Positions 22,911-35,100 of a stretch of DNA of 64,000 nucleotides are shown here, piece after piece. Source of the DNA: Lindgomyces ingoldianus (taxonomy: Eukaryota; Ascomycota; Dothideomycetes; Pleosporales; Lindgomycetaceae); assembly GCF_010093535.1 (NCBI RefSeq), contig NW_022985226.1, positions 1 through 64,000 of the forward strand. The letters run 5' to 3'. The notes under the pieces are model-generated. The model had not been told where the DNA came from. It worked only from the letters and a program-made list of their open reading frames with translations, and searched no databases. Numbering within the stretch: the first letter of the stretch is position 1; every line of letters starts with the position of its first letter. The position numbers and the translations under genes were made by a program.

Positions 22911-25368
22911 AGCCTAGTCTAATTGCACTGCCTATATTACCTTTAACTTAGCTTACCTTCTTTAGTGTGCACTTATGTCTTTAGCTTCTTCTTATTACTA
23001 CGCGCTTTAAACTCCTTTAGAGCAGTTAAACAAGCTTTATTTTTAACTATTAAGGTTTTTTTTACTTAAATTTACTTTCTTTTATGTAATCTATGTTGCG
23101 TAGCAGCTTTATTTACTACTTAAAGCTTTATAATATTCTTTTATGCTAACACTAGCTTATGCGCAATAATTGCTACCCTTTTTAAAACCTTCTTAAAGGC
23201 CTTTACTATAGACATTAGTAAGCTATTTATATGCCTCTAAATTTTTACTTTTATAAGTAGTAATTATAACCTAAATTTAAGAGTATTACTTAGAGTTTAT
23301 AACTACTAAAGCTTGTTATTAATAAGTAGTAGTAGTAATAAAGTACATAACTAGATATTAAGGGCTATTTTAACTTATTCTAGGTTAAATAAAACTAAAC
23401 TAGCGCTTTAAACCCCTTCTTAGATATTACTAAAAGTAATTACTGCATTATAGGCGTGTATAAAGCATAGTAGGAACTTAAGTTTTATAATATAGGTAAT
23501 CTAGTTATATATAAAATTTTTAGCTTAGCGCTTATATACCTTTTTTAAAGGGGTAAAATAACCTACATTAAAAAGCTGTAAAAGGTGTAGTAAGTATAAA
23601 AGTATATAAATAGTAATAATCTTATTCCTCTTATAGTACTACTAAAAATTAAGTAAGTTATAGCTTTTATAGCTGTTAATAATAAGAAGCTAATAAGGAC
23701 TTATAACTTTTCTCTTTATATGCTTATTAAAGTGCTTTAATACCTACAGCCTAAGCTTATTTATTATCTAGGTGTTCTTAGAGACTATAATAACCTAGTT
23801 CTAAAGTAGATTTTCTTTTTTATACTAGGTAAAAAAGTAATAGCAGCTTTTAAAGATAATAAAAAGTAAAATAGCTTACTTTATTATGTTAATACTCTAG
23901 ATAACTATTATCTACTTTTTATTACTTTACTATATTACCTTTAGCTGTCTTTATCTCTTTAAAGCTATAATAACTGCTCTAGTTAATATGTAGCCTATTA
24001 TAAAGCTTAACTTATTAAAGTTATACATGTTTTTATTCTAGATACTGTACTTGGCTTTTATATTAGCTACTAGGTAAAACTAGCTTTAGATAACCTCTAG
24101 ATTCTCATAAAGCGCTCTTTTATAATTATACTTATAATTAAACTTTATTATAAACTTAGAGTAGTGCTTAACCTACATACTAGGCTAGTTTAAGCTAAGC
24201 TAGCCTAGATTACGCTCTGCGCGCAAGGAATTAGCTATATTAGCTATAGCTGCAAGCATAAAAGGAAATCTGTGTGTAATAAGCTTAAGTATGTACTTAA
24301 TAACTACCCTTTTTTTAAGCTTAGTTAGATTCCTTAATTTAAGCTAGCATTTTACTTATAAAGGCTGTTTAGTGTGTTAATTACTTAGTGTTATATAAAA
24401 AACATTATAAATAGCTGCAGCGTGTTATAAGGAAAGTTTTAAGTCTTATTTAAAAGCTTAAAGAGTAAGCTGTATCTAACATTCTTTAGAAGATTTAATT
24501 TAGTGTTGTTGTTAAGGCATTATGTAGATAGGTAGAGTGTGGTAGAGGCTTAGCAAAAGTGGCTAGCTAACCTGTGTAGCCGGCTAACCTGTTAGGTACG
24601 TTATAACTTAGTAAATACCTACTTATTTAACATCTATGTCTTTTTTAAAATTTTTAAATAACGTACTTTACAGGCGAGTTGCTTACACACCTGAATTGCT
24701 TACTTTTACTAAGACTACACTCTAACAAACTCTGTTATAGCGCATAAAAACCCGCTCTAGCACTATATAGTACAGTACAGCCTAGAATATTATTAAGATA
24801 CTACTTCCGCTTCTTGCTTACACATTTGCGTGTTATACCTAGTCTAATTACACTATCTTTAGCGCCTTTAGAATAGCTTACCTACTTTAGCTTACACCTG
24901 CTTCTTTACCTTCTTCCTGTTACTACACGCTTTAAACTTCTTTAAAGCTATTAAGCATAGCTTTTTCTAAATTATTAAGGTATTTTCTGCTTTAATCTGC
25001 TTTTTTTTTATATAATTTATATTATATAGCAGCCTTATTAGCTGCTTAAAGCTTAGTAATTTTTTATTACACTAACACTAGCTTATGCGTAATTATTACT
25101 GCCCTTTTTAAAACCTTTTTAAACACTTTGACTATAGAAGTTAGTAAACTATTTATATGCTTTTAAATTTTTATTTTTAAAAGCATTAATTATAACTTAA
25201 GTTCTAGAGTATTACTTAGAGTTTACAACTACTAGAGCTTATTATGTATAAGTAGTAGTAGTAATAAAGTGCGTAACTTTATATTAAAGCTTATTATAAC
25301 TTATTATAAGTTAAAAAGAACTAATCTAGCGCTTTAAAACTTTTTTTAGATATTACTAAAAGTAATTA

Positions 25369-26671
25369 ACGTACTTCACAGGTAAGTTGCCTACACACCT
25401 AAGTTGCTTACTTTTACTAAGACCCTACTAAACTACTCTTCTTACACTAATATATTCCCTACAACACTACTTAGACGCGCTAACAGAATGTTAAATATAG
25501 CTTACGCTCTAAGCTTTTAAATAAGACATAAAACTCTTAAAGAAATATGCTATAGCTATGTGCAGAGTTCTATAAAAGATAATAAATAACTATAGCGCTA
25601 GACAATATTTATAAGCTAATTCTACAGCTAAACTATAAACCCTAGGTAATAAAAAGAAGCAGGTAATTATTAAGACTATACTTAAGCTATATACGCAAGG
25701 AATTTCCCCTTTAATAGCATTTATAGCTAATATAGCTAATTCTTTGCGCGCTAAGCATAATGTGAAGCTATGTGGAGCACCAAAGACATGAGGAACTGGA
25801 TTGTATTGTCCTCCTAGAGGAGTCCTTTGCGGGAGTCTATATATATGCGAAATAAGTGGGTGGGTCTTGGCAACAGACTATGGTGCTGATGCATCTGCCG
25901 ATGCATCCGACCATCGTGTGACCATGCTGACGATGCATCCGAGTCATCAATGCAAACACATAATCTAGGCTATGTTTATATAAACTAGCCTAGTACATTT
26001 ATAAAGTGTTATTTAGAGCTTAAAGTAAAGTTTTAAGCGTATGTATAGTTAAGAGATATTTAGCTAATTATAAAGCTTATCTTACTAAAGTTATACATGT
26101 TGTTATCCTAGATGCTATACTTAGCTTTAATATTCTTTATAAGGCTAAACCTGCTCTAAATTACTCTAGAACTTTTATAAAAGGCTCTTTTATAGTTATA
26201 CTTACGCTTAAATGTTACTTTGAGCTCTAAATAGCGCTTTATAAACATACTAGGCTAGTTTATATAAACATAGCCTAGATTACGCTTAGCGCGCAAAGAA
26301 TTAGCTATATTAGCTATAAATGCTATCTAAGAGGAAATTCCTTACGCATATAGCTTAAGTATAGTCTTAATAATTACTTACTTCTTTTTATTACCTAGCT
26401 TCTATAATTTAGCTGTAGAATTAGCTTATAAACATTATCTAGCGCTGTAGTTATTTATTGTCTTTTATAGAACTTTGCACATAGCTGCAGCATGTTTCTT
26501 TAAAAGTTTTATGTCTTATTTAAAAGCTTAGAGCGTAAGCTGTATCTAACATTCTTTTAGCACGTCTAAGTAGTGTTGTAGGGAATGCATTAGTGTAGGA
26601 AGAGTAGTTTAGTAGGGTCTTAGTAAAAGTAAGCAACTTAGGTGTGTAAGCAACTTGCCTGTAAAGTATGT
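25369..26671. mobile_element. Foldback derivative nested in transposon copy B
   Basis: Long inverted arms (left from ACGTACTTCACAGG, right ending CCTGTAAAGTATGT) with TA at 25367-25368 and 26672-26673. The colinear copy A sequence shows the uninterrupted site. It contains the 198-bp solo LTR at 25761. No coding capacity. Confidence 0.85.
25761..25958. mobile_element. 198-bp solo LTR of another LTR family
   Basis: TGTGAAGCTATG...AATGCAAACA, inserted with a perfect CATAA duplication (25756-25760; 25959-25963). The empty site is visible in the related foldbacks. It holds a TATA-like CTATATATATGCG and repeated GATGCATC motifs. It is close to normal GC content and so younger than its host. Confidence 0.88.
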
Positions 26672-27928
26672 TATAGCATTATAAGCTGCTTTATAGCATA
26701 GTAAAAACATTATTTTTATAATATAAGTAATTTAGTTACATATACGGTTTTTAGCTTAGCGCTTATATGCTTTTTTAAAAGAAGTAAAATAACTTATATT
26801 AAGTAGCTATAAAAGGTGTAATAAGTAAAAAAGCATATAAATAGTAATAATCTTATTATTTTTATAGTATTACTAGAAATAAAGTAAGTTATAGCTTTTA
26901 TAGCTATTAATAACTAGTTAACAGTAGCTATAAATAGTAAACTTTTTTATATGCACATTAAAGTGCTTTAACTAGTCTAAACTAAGCTAATTAGTAGTCT
27001 AGCTGCGCTTAGAAACTGTAATAACCTAATTTTAGAGTAGATTTTTTATTCTATACTAGTTTAAAAAAAATTGCTACTCTAGAAAATAATAAAAGGTAAA
27101 ATAGCCTACTTTTTAGCATTAATGCCTTAAATAGCTGTTATTTACTTCTAGTTACCTAGCTAGACTACTTTTAGCTGTTCTTATTTCTCTAAACCTATAA
27201 TAACTACTCTAGTAGATATTTAGCCTTTTATAAACTTTATTTTATTAAAGTTATATGTGTTATTATTTTAGATGCTATACTTAGCTTTAATGTTTTTTAT
27301 AAGGTTAAACTAGCTTTAAATTACTATAAAATTTTTATAAAAAGCTCTTTTATAGTTATAGTTATACTTAAACTTTACTTTAAGCTTTAAGTAGCACTTA
27401 ATAAATATATTAAGCTAGTTTATGCTAATATAGCTTATATTATACTTAGCGTGTAAAGAATTAGCTATATTAGCTATAGCTGCTAGCTAGAGAGGAAATC
27501 CTTACACATTTAGCTTAAGTATAAGCTAAATAATTACCTACTTTTTGTTATTATTTAGCTTTTATAAGTTAGCTATATAATTAGCTTAGAAAGGTTATCT
27601 AGTATATTAGTTACTTATTATTTTTAAAAAATTCTATAAATAGCTGCAGCATATTACTTAAAAAGTGTTATATTTTATTTAAAAGCTTAAAGTGTAAGCT
27701 GCATCTAATGTTTCTTTAACATGTCTAAGTAGTGTTGTTAGAAATGCATTAGTGTAAAAAAAGTAGTGTAGTAAAGTCTTAGTAAAAGTAAGTAACTTAG
27801 CTGTGTAAGCAACTTGCCTGTAAAGTTTATTATTATTTTTTCTAGCTTTTTTTTTATAATTCTAACTGCTTTTACTTTAAGTTCTATGTAAGAAAACTTT
27901 TGTAGTTAACATTTCTTTAGATACTGTA

Positions 27929-28437
27929 TGTAAGGCTAAGATGGCGCTTACGTGTAAGGCTAAGATGGTGCTTATGTGCAACAAGTATATATACTATTCT
28001 GTACACAATAATTAATGTTAGTTAATTATTTACACCTTTTTAGTTGTATTAACGTAGTGGTACAGAGCTCTGTTCTTACATAATAATTAACTAACAGCAG
28101 GGTACAGTTAGTGTTTAACCTCTACCTTAGTTAGCTTTAAGCTAGTTTTTAGACTAAAACGTAAGGCGGCCTCTTCTAGCGCCACGTTGTTGCTGCTGGA
28201 AGGTCTAGTGTATATGGCTTAGCTGGCGTGGCCACTAAGCGTTGCGTTGTGTTTATCCTGCGCCTCTAGGCCGCAGGTGGTCAGCTTCTAGCCAGTAACT
28301 GTGTCATGCGAATGGCGCCTCTGAGCTGCGGGTAGGTCATGTGACGCCTGGGACATGCGTCTGCTAAGAAGGGGGATAATGTAAGGCTAAGATGGCGCTT
28401 ACGTGTAAGGCTAAGATGGTGCTTACGTGCGACAAGT
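27929..28437 (+). mobile_element. TRIM (miniature LTR retrotransposon), copy 1, 3' LTR cut by copia
   Basis: 5' LTR 27929-28080 (152 bp), non-coding interior 28081-28379, polypurine GAAGGGGGATAA, then a 3' LTR from 28380 that stops at 28437 where the copia LTR begins. In both LTRs the first 24 bp are tandemly duplicated. The primer site AATAATTAACTAAC (28082-28095) is a perfect complement of GTTAGTTAATTATT inside the LTR (28017-28030). It carries no protein; it would need a partner element's enzymes. Confidence 0.9.
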
Positions 28438-28750
28438 TGTCAGATATGCGCACCTACTGTCAAGACAGGAGGAACGCTTGACGAAAGCTGCTACATAGTA
28501 CGAGCAATAAGCTCGAACAGTATGTTGCAGAAAATTGCAGCATTTTGCAGCATTTTGCAGCATGTTGCAGCAAATTGCAGCATTTTACAGCATGTTGCAG
28601 CAAATTGCAGCAAATTGCAGCAAATTGCAGCATGTTACAGCATTTTGCAGCAAATTGCAGCAAATTGCAGCATGTTACAGCATTTTGCAGCAAATTGCAG
28701 CATGTTGCAAGCTGGTCGCGCATAGGGCTAGTGCGCGAGGGACTCGGATC
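28438..28750 (+). repeat. Copia 5' LTR, first part
   Basis: TGTCAGATATGCGC start, with about 18 minisatellite units between 28524 and 28708. It ends ACTCGGATC where the 9.8 kb TIR element is inserted (GATC 28747-28750 duplicated). Confidence 0.92.
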
Positions 28751-28860
28751 TATCGTATTCAAAAATCGGTGCAATGCTTGGCGTCACCCTTGCCTTTTTT
28801 TCGCGCGCGTATTTTGCTAGTAAACTGCAAAACGCGTTGTGCAGCCACTAAATCGCTCTA
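28751..28860 (+). repeat. Left terminal inverted repeat of the 9.8 kb element
   Basis: Matches the reverse complement of 38465-38574 with few differences, mostly C/T. It includes TTCGCGCGCGTATTTTGCTA. It is nearly unmutated compared with the interior. Confidence 0.88.
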
Positions 28861-28879
28861 GGTCCTTAGTTAAAGTTAG

Positions 28880-30900
28880 TTAAAAAGATAAAGATATTTA
28901 ACTACACGTAACAAGCTATACTAACAACTTTTCTAGTGTTGTAGCATAGCTAGCAAGAGGCCTTAGAGGGCAACTAGAGCTACTAAAAAGGCTTAACAAC
29001 AACTAATTTAAACAGCTGTAAAGAAGGCCTTAACTATAGCTTTAAAGGCCACATTAAAAGCTTAAAAGAAGACTAGTTAACTAAAAACATGTAAAGTAGT
29101 AAGCTTTTAAGCACTACCTAAAGTAGGTCTTTTAGCAGGTACTTAGGGGAGCTCTGCGCCTGTTAGTACTGCTCTAGGAGAGTTGCAGAACTTACTATTA
29201 TTACTACTAATTACGCCTAGAGCAATATTTTCACTAATACATTTTCTAATAAGTAGCCCTAAGGCTTAGGCTAGGGTGTTGTTACTGCTAACTAAATACC
29301 TTTAGTAACTAGATATATTATATAAGCTATATATAAACAGCAAGAGGGTAGTATTACAGCTACTAAAAGTAGAGACTTAGAGGGTTTTCTCTATATTTTA
29401 AATAAAGGAGATAGTTAAAAAGATAATTAAAAATTCTACCTTAATAGTAGAAAGTAGGACCTATAAGATAGTAAGCTACGCAGTAGAGTTTAAGCTTACT
29501 AGTAAAAAAAGTGCTAAGTTTATTACTATTAACTTTAATAATTTTAGCTTAACTAAGGGCTGCTAACTTTTTAAAGTAATAGACTATTAGATTACTATTA
29601 AAAAAGAGTTACTAAATAAGTAAGTAAAGCTTAAGGTAAAAGTTTAAGTAAAGTGTAAGCTGCTTAAAAAGGCTTTTCTACATAGCTAGGCATTTAACAA
29701 TCTGTCCTTTAACTAGCTAGAGGTAGTAACTTCTAGTTAGTTTACCTTTAAACGTAAGAGGTAATTAATAAATAAGATAAAAGCTGCTTAGCGCTAAAAG
29801 TAGTTTAAATTATAGGCTAAGTTAGAAAGCTAGATCTACTATATGTAGAAGTGCTGCACTAAGAACTGTAATAACTTTACTTATTAGTATTATATCTACC
29901 TAAGTAGCAAGCACTTTAAAATCTAACTAGTTAACTCTAAGTTATAGGCGCTTACTTGCCTTAATAGTAAAAATAAAGTTTATATAAGCTAGCCTCTAAT
30001 TAGCCTAGTTAAGCACTAGTAAGGTTTAACTAGTAACTAGCTTAAGGTTGCTAAAAACAGAGAGAAGGTAAGAGTAAAAAGATGTAGGTGTTGCAACAAC
30101 TTAAGTAACTCTAATAGTAGTAAAAAGAATTAAAGGTGTAAGCAGTAGAAAGAGAATAAGATTTAAGTGTAGTAAGATAAAAATTAGCAACATAAGCAGC
30201 AGTAAATAGAGCTTACTTACTGTAAACAGATTAGATTTTAGTAAAATATAAGTGTTTTTAGCGCCTAGTTTCTACAAGTTGTTCTGCCTTTTATGTACCC
30301 TGCTGCTGTGTTAGCTAGTAGCTACCCTGCTATTGCTGCGCAGTACTTGCCTTACCTACAGCTAGTTTCTTAGAGGCCTCTTACCCTAGCTAGTGCTGCT
30401 GCTTTAGGGCCTATTGCTGTTAGTTTAAGCTCTGTTGCTAACAGTAGCAACTTTTGCAGTTGTAAAGATAGGATAGTAAGTAGCATAGATAGCACTAAGA
30501 GCAAGCTTTTAGAGAAAGATAGGAGTGTATTGTAAGAGAGACAAATCACTGCTAAGCTTTGCTTGTTAGGATTTATGCTTATATATAAAGCACAGGTTAT
30601 ACAACCTCTAAACAGGTTAAGTAAGGCTATACTAGCCTATTTTAGAACATCTAGCCTTACAGCAGTACTATAAAGAAGTTCTTTAAGTAGCTAGTTAAAC
30701 AGCAGCTAGAAGATAACTAAGAGGACTACCTCTACATAGCAGAGGTAGCAAGCAAGTAAAAGTAGACTATTAAGAATCTAAAAGAGATGTTAGCTGTAAG
30801 TAGTAAGCTCTATAAACTTACTGTTAGTAAACTTTTTAAGCTTAAAAATAAAGTTATTTAACACTTACAAGAGGATATCTGCTGCTATAAGTAATACTAC
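28880..30900 (+). pseudogene. Unrecognised RIP-decayed coding region of the TIR element
   Basis: One plus-strand frame is protein-like when the stops are read as Gln. It has an Ala/Lys/Gln-rich start, a central part with CCTKNCNNFT near 29850 followed by YYIYLSSKHFKIQ, a basic RCRCCNNLSNSNSS stretch near 30080, and a Pro/Ala-rich part near 30300-30400. The cysteines could bind zinc. I do not recognise the family. It may be an accessory protein of the transposon. Confidence 0.45.
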
Positions 30901-31059
30901 TAGGCTATAGTAGCTCTAGCGGGGCTAACAGGTAGTAATTAAGGTAGATTATTATAGTTAGCAACAGACAAGCAGAGGAAGGTTAGTAAGCTTTTATGTA
31001 AAATTATATTAAACTATTGCTCTTTACAGCCTACTTTTTTCTATCTACCCTCTCTACCT

Positions 31060-31790
31060 TGCTATCTCGCGCCTAGCCTCTACTAATTAAGCCTCTTTTA
31101 TATATAATCTGCTTATAGAGTACTTAAAGTGTTTTCTAGTAAACTTATTACATTTACTCTTCTAAATACACGCCTATAGAAAGTTGCTAAAGTTTAAAAA
31201 ACACGCCTAAATATACCTATAATTCTGCTAGATCTACGCCTTAAGTACTCTAAATATAAGCTTAATTAGGTTAAAGTTATGCAAGTATAGCAGCAGAAAG
31301 TGTACAATATAACTATCCTATTTAATTATTTTAATAACCTTAGGATTCTAATAAATAGAGACGTTATCTATAATTACAACTATTAGTTTAAAGCTATATA
31401 TTATCTAAAGAGTTAGCAGAAGCGCGTTTTAGATCTAATCTTTAAAATTCTTATAGGCAAAGTAACTCTCTTTAATACTAGTGTAGAGTAGGTAGCTGTT
31501 AATAGTGTACACAGGTAGGATTGCCTAAGTGGCCCCTTGCTTTATTTTCTAGGTATATTACACTTTATAGCCTACTAGCGTGTACGCGTGGTGCCTTTAG
31601 TTAGTTTTCTTATTAAAAATAGACTTATTAATAAAATAGAGGTTATTAGCAGTAAACTGCCTAAGGCTTTAGCAGAACATCTTATAGAGTTGCTTATTAT
31701 AATAGATTAAGAAAGGCTGTAAGGTACGCTTACTTTACCCCTTCTGCTTTAAGAACTATAAGATAGTTAGTTAACTAATGTAAACACCTC
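31060..31790 (-). pseudogene. Tc1-like DDE_3 transposase, catalytic part, cut by a chromovirus
   Basis: The minus-strand frame gives INKS (expected D.S around the first Asp), then VVIIDNVSIY near 31366 (second Asp kept). It then gives FLLLYLHNFNLIKLIF at about 31300-31250, the counterpart of LPPYSPDLNPIE with the catalytic Glu changed to Lys (31261-31263). All differences fit RIP. The protein would cut and join the element's ends. Its N-terminal part continues beyond the chromovirus at 38018-38330. Confidence 0.8.
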
Positions 31791-32108
31791 TGTTACAGTA
31801 TCCTCCCTAGATCCTAGACATAACTGTATTAGACGCGTACTAGAGTATTATTAGTGCATGTCTGACATAAACATAACATAACACAGACATAAACTTAAGC
31901 ATAAACTACTTTAACACTAACTAAACCTAGAATAGGCTTAATTTATACTTAAAGCGCTTAGACTTCTAAGCTAAGTATTTAATTACTAATTTTTTTCTAA
32001 ACCTTTTTATTTCTTACATAATGTCTTGTACCTACTATAATACCTTACATAGTAATTAAACTAGACCTTTATAAAGCTTTATAACCTTACTTATATATAA
32101 TTATAACA
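31791..32108 (+). repeat. 5' LTR, chromovirus copy B
   Basis: TGTTACAG start; the end is mutated to TTATAACA. Strongly RIP-shifted relative to the copy at 62304. Confidence 0.92.
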
Positions 32109-35100
32109 TTATGTTATGTTAAAACTTTAGCTAAAAATAGCCTCTAAATTTAATCTAATAAGCTTAGTACTTATATAACTTTAAGCTATTAAAGTAAGCT
32201 AAAAAGCCTTTTAAAAAGCACTTACTTTATAAAAAAGCTACTATATTACAAACTTAAAAGCTTTTTAAAAAGACTTTAAAGAACAGCTTTATGTTATTAA
32301 GTGTAAGGACAGGGCTCCGCACCACTCCGCCAATACAACTAAAAGGTACGAATAATCAACCAACGCTGATTTTCGGGTGCAGAATAGTATATATACCCGT
32401 CGCACGTAAGCACCATCTTGGCCTTACATTATCCCCCTTCTTAGCAGACGCATGTCCCAGGCGTCACATGACCTACCCGCAGCTCAGAGGCGCCTATGCG
32501 CATGTCTCGGTTACCGGCCAGAGGCTGACCACCTGCGGCCCAGAGGCGCGGGATAAATAACGACGCAACGCTCAGTGGCCCACGCCAGCTAAGCCATATA
32601 CACTAGACCTCCCAGCAGCGACAACGTGGCGCTAGAAGAGGCCGCCTCACGTTTCAGTCTAAAAACTGGCTAAGCTGTCCAAGGTGTGGGTTAAACGCGC
32701 GACCGTCCTCGTCGTTAGTTGATTATTATGTAAGGACAGGGCTCCGCACCACTCCGCTAATACAACTAAAAGGTACAAATAATCAACCAACGCTGATTTT
32801 TAGGTGCAGAATAGTATATATACCTGTCGCACGTAAGCACCATCTTGGCCTTACATTAAGTAGTCTGTTTCTACTTTAACTTTTATTATAGTAGTAAGAA
32901 CTAAGAACTTACTAGCCTTAAAGCTTACTTAGAAGTCTAGAGATAGCTTAACTCTTTTCTGTCTAACGCTACTTATAACTTGTAACTTTTTTAACTTAGT
33001 AATAAAATTTAACTAACTCTCTAATCTCTTACTATTTAATAGAAAATAAAAAGACCTACTTTTTTTTTTTACATAAGCTTTAATATAAACTTAAAGAAAA
33101 CATAGACTAATTTCTCTTTAAACGCTTTTAGTTACTATATGCCTACTTTTAACTTAACTATAATATAACAGCCTTAATTAACTTACTAATAAATAAGGAT
33201 ATTATTAACTTAGATTAATTTATAGCATTTTTATAAGTAACTTATAAAGACTTAAATAAAAAGTTAATAGCTCTAAGTTACCTAAACACTTTATAATAAA
33301 AAAAAAAAGCTTTACCTTACACTTTACTAAGTTCTGCTAACTTGCATTTAATATAGGCCTAAATAAGATAAGTCTAATTATAGCTTTATATAACTCCCTT
33401 TTAACTAAACTGCAACGCGCTATAGTAGAAGAACTCCTCTTAAATAACTTTAATGTGTATGTAAACTTAATTACTACCTATAATAATAACATAAGGTTCC
33501 TCTTTATATAAGCTTTAATACGCCTCTAAACTAGCGCAGTTGTAAATAAGGACTCTAACATAATAAAAATTAATTTAAATTATGCTCTAGTTAGTTCTAA
33601 AAAGTGTAAAAATTATAAAAAAAAAAGTTAATGCTTTAAGTGTAGTAAGCATAGTTATATCTTTTAAAACTACTTTATTTTTTTTTCTTAAGTCTACATA
33701 AGTAGCGCTGCTAGCACTTATTAAAAATTTTTACTATTTTAATTTTATTTTTATAAAGGCTTTAACTTATTTTTAAGCTTTAATTTTTTTTACTACTTTT
33801 AACATAGCTGCAGCTATAGCAGTAGAAGCCTGTAAAAAGGCTTGTCCTAGGGCTAAGTTACCTCTTAGAACTAATTTAACACTAGATCTTTGCTAACTTA
33901 TAGGCTAAGTCCTCTACTAATAACTAGAAGTACTAAGTTAATATTTTTATATATTTATAATAAAAAACTATATTAGCTCTAATATAAGCTCTTATTAACT
34001 TAGAAGTAAATAGCATAAGTTACATTAATAAAGAACTAGCATGTAAACTAAATTTTTAATTAACACTACTTACCTAAATAATTTACTTAACTAGATTTAA
34101 TAGAAAATAACTTAAAAAAAGTTTTATCTTTTATACTATAACTATTATAATTACCTACTAACACTATAAAGAGTAGATTAAACTTTATGTAATAAATATA
34201 AAATATTATAACTTAATTCTAGAATAACTATAGCTGTATTAGCATAAAGTTGCTTTTAATTACTAAGAGTAAGTTCTAAACTTTAACTTTTTTTAATGCT
34301 AAGATGTATACTTATACTTACACCTAAATAACACCTAAATAGCACTTAATATAGAAGGTCTCTGGACCTACTTTTTAATAACCTAAAAAAAACTACCTAA
34401 GTAAGGCTAATAAGCTAGGCTTTTTACTAAAATAAGCTATATAAAATAATTTAATAACTACTTAAACTTAAAAAAAAAAAGCCTTTAAAGAACTTTTACT
34501 TACTTAATTTAGACATAAACTAGGACTTAAACAGCAGATAGACATCTGCTATATAGGACCTGCTCTATTTATAACTCTAGCTTAATAACTAGATTATAAA
34601 ATCTACATAGTTATAATTTCTAATATAGACTAAGCTTTAGCTCTTTAAAAACACACTAACTTAAAAATAATAGTCTTTTAAGACTACTATAACTTATTAT
34701 ATGTCTTTTTTTAAAATAAGTCTAATAAGCTTTTAATACAACATTTATATAATTACTAAATAACTTTTAAGCCTAGTAAACAACCTAGTTATAGGCTACT
34801 ATATAAAATGTTGCTAAATAAATTAAAAGTGCTCTAAAAATACCTTAACAAAAACTTAAAAAAAAGGTTTATTTAAGCTAGCTTCTTACTAGTAGTGTTA
34901 CCTATACTATTTATAAAGAAACTTAAAAGTAGGCTTTAATTCTATGTTAACTACTAAAAACTAAACACTATTACTATTAAAAACTAATACTTAATTTTCT
35001 TTTTATAAGAAACCTTAAGCTAACTAAGTAAAGTAAAGTATTTTATAAAGTTAGATATTATTACTGCCTTTAATAAGCTAAGAATAGCAAAGAGTAATAA

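Larger units (their letters stand above)
17071..24601 (-). mobile_element. TA-flanked DNA transposon, copy A, split by a chromovirus
   Basis: The ends are inverted copies of about 55 bp: ACGTACCTAACAGGTTGGCC from 17071 and ACGTACCTAACAGGTTAGCC reading back from 24601. TA flanks both (17069-17070; 24602-24603). The chromovirus 17251-22910 is inserted; without it the element is about 1.87 kb. The minus strand of 22911-23150 reads a Lys/Arg-rich tail like the C-terminus of pogo-type transposases, but no DDE motif could be confirmed. Copy B at 24661-27830 is colinear with it. Confidence 0.8.
24661..27830 (-). mobile_element. TA-flanked DNA transposon, copy B, split by a foldback element
   Basis: Starts ACGTACTTTACAGGCGAG after TA (24659-24660) and ends at 27830 before TA with the inverted terminus (CTTGCCTGTAAAGTTTAT, mutated). 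The interior is colinear with 22911-24600 of copy A up to 25366 and again from 26674. The interruption is the foldback 25369-26671. The termini are those of the foldback family rather than copy A's slightly different ones, so two terminal subfamilies exist. The coding sequence is RIP-destroyed. Confidence 0.8.

Noticed and set aside
28524..28708. CRISPR-like array
   Set aside because: Units are 10 bp with no spacers, inside a retrotransposon LTR of a eukaryote.
28751..28752. TA target duplication for the 9.8 kb TIR element
   Set aside because: Sister LTR copies show CGGATCGG without TA at the site; the overlap between the two flanks is exactly GATC.
32291..32560. 89-residue open frame across the TRIM
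   Set aside because: It spans the chromovirus leader, a TRIM LTR and the interior; TRIMs are non-coding and the frame is on the antisense strand.
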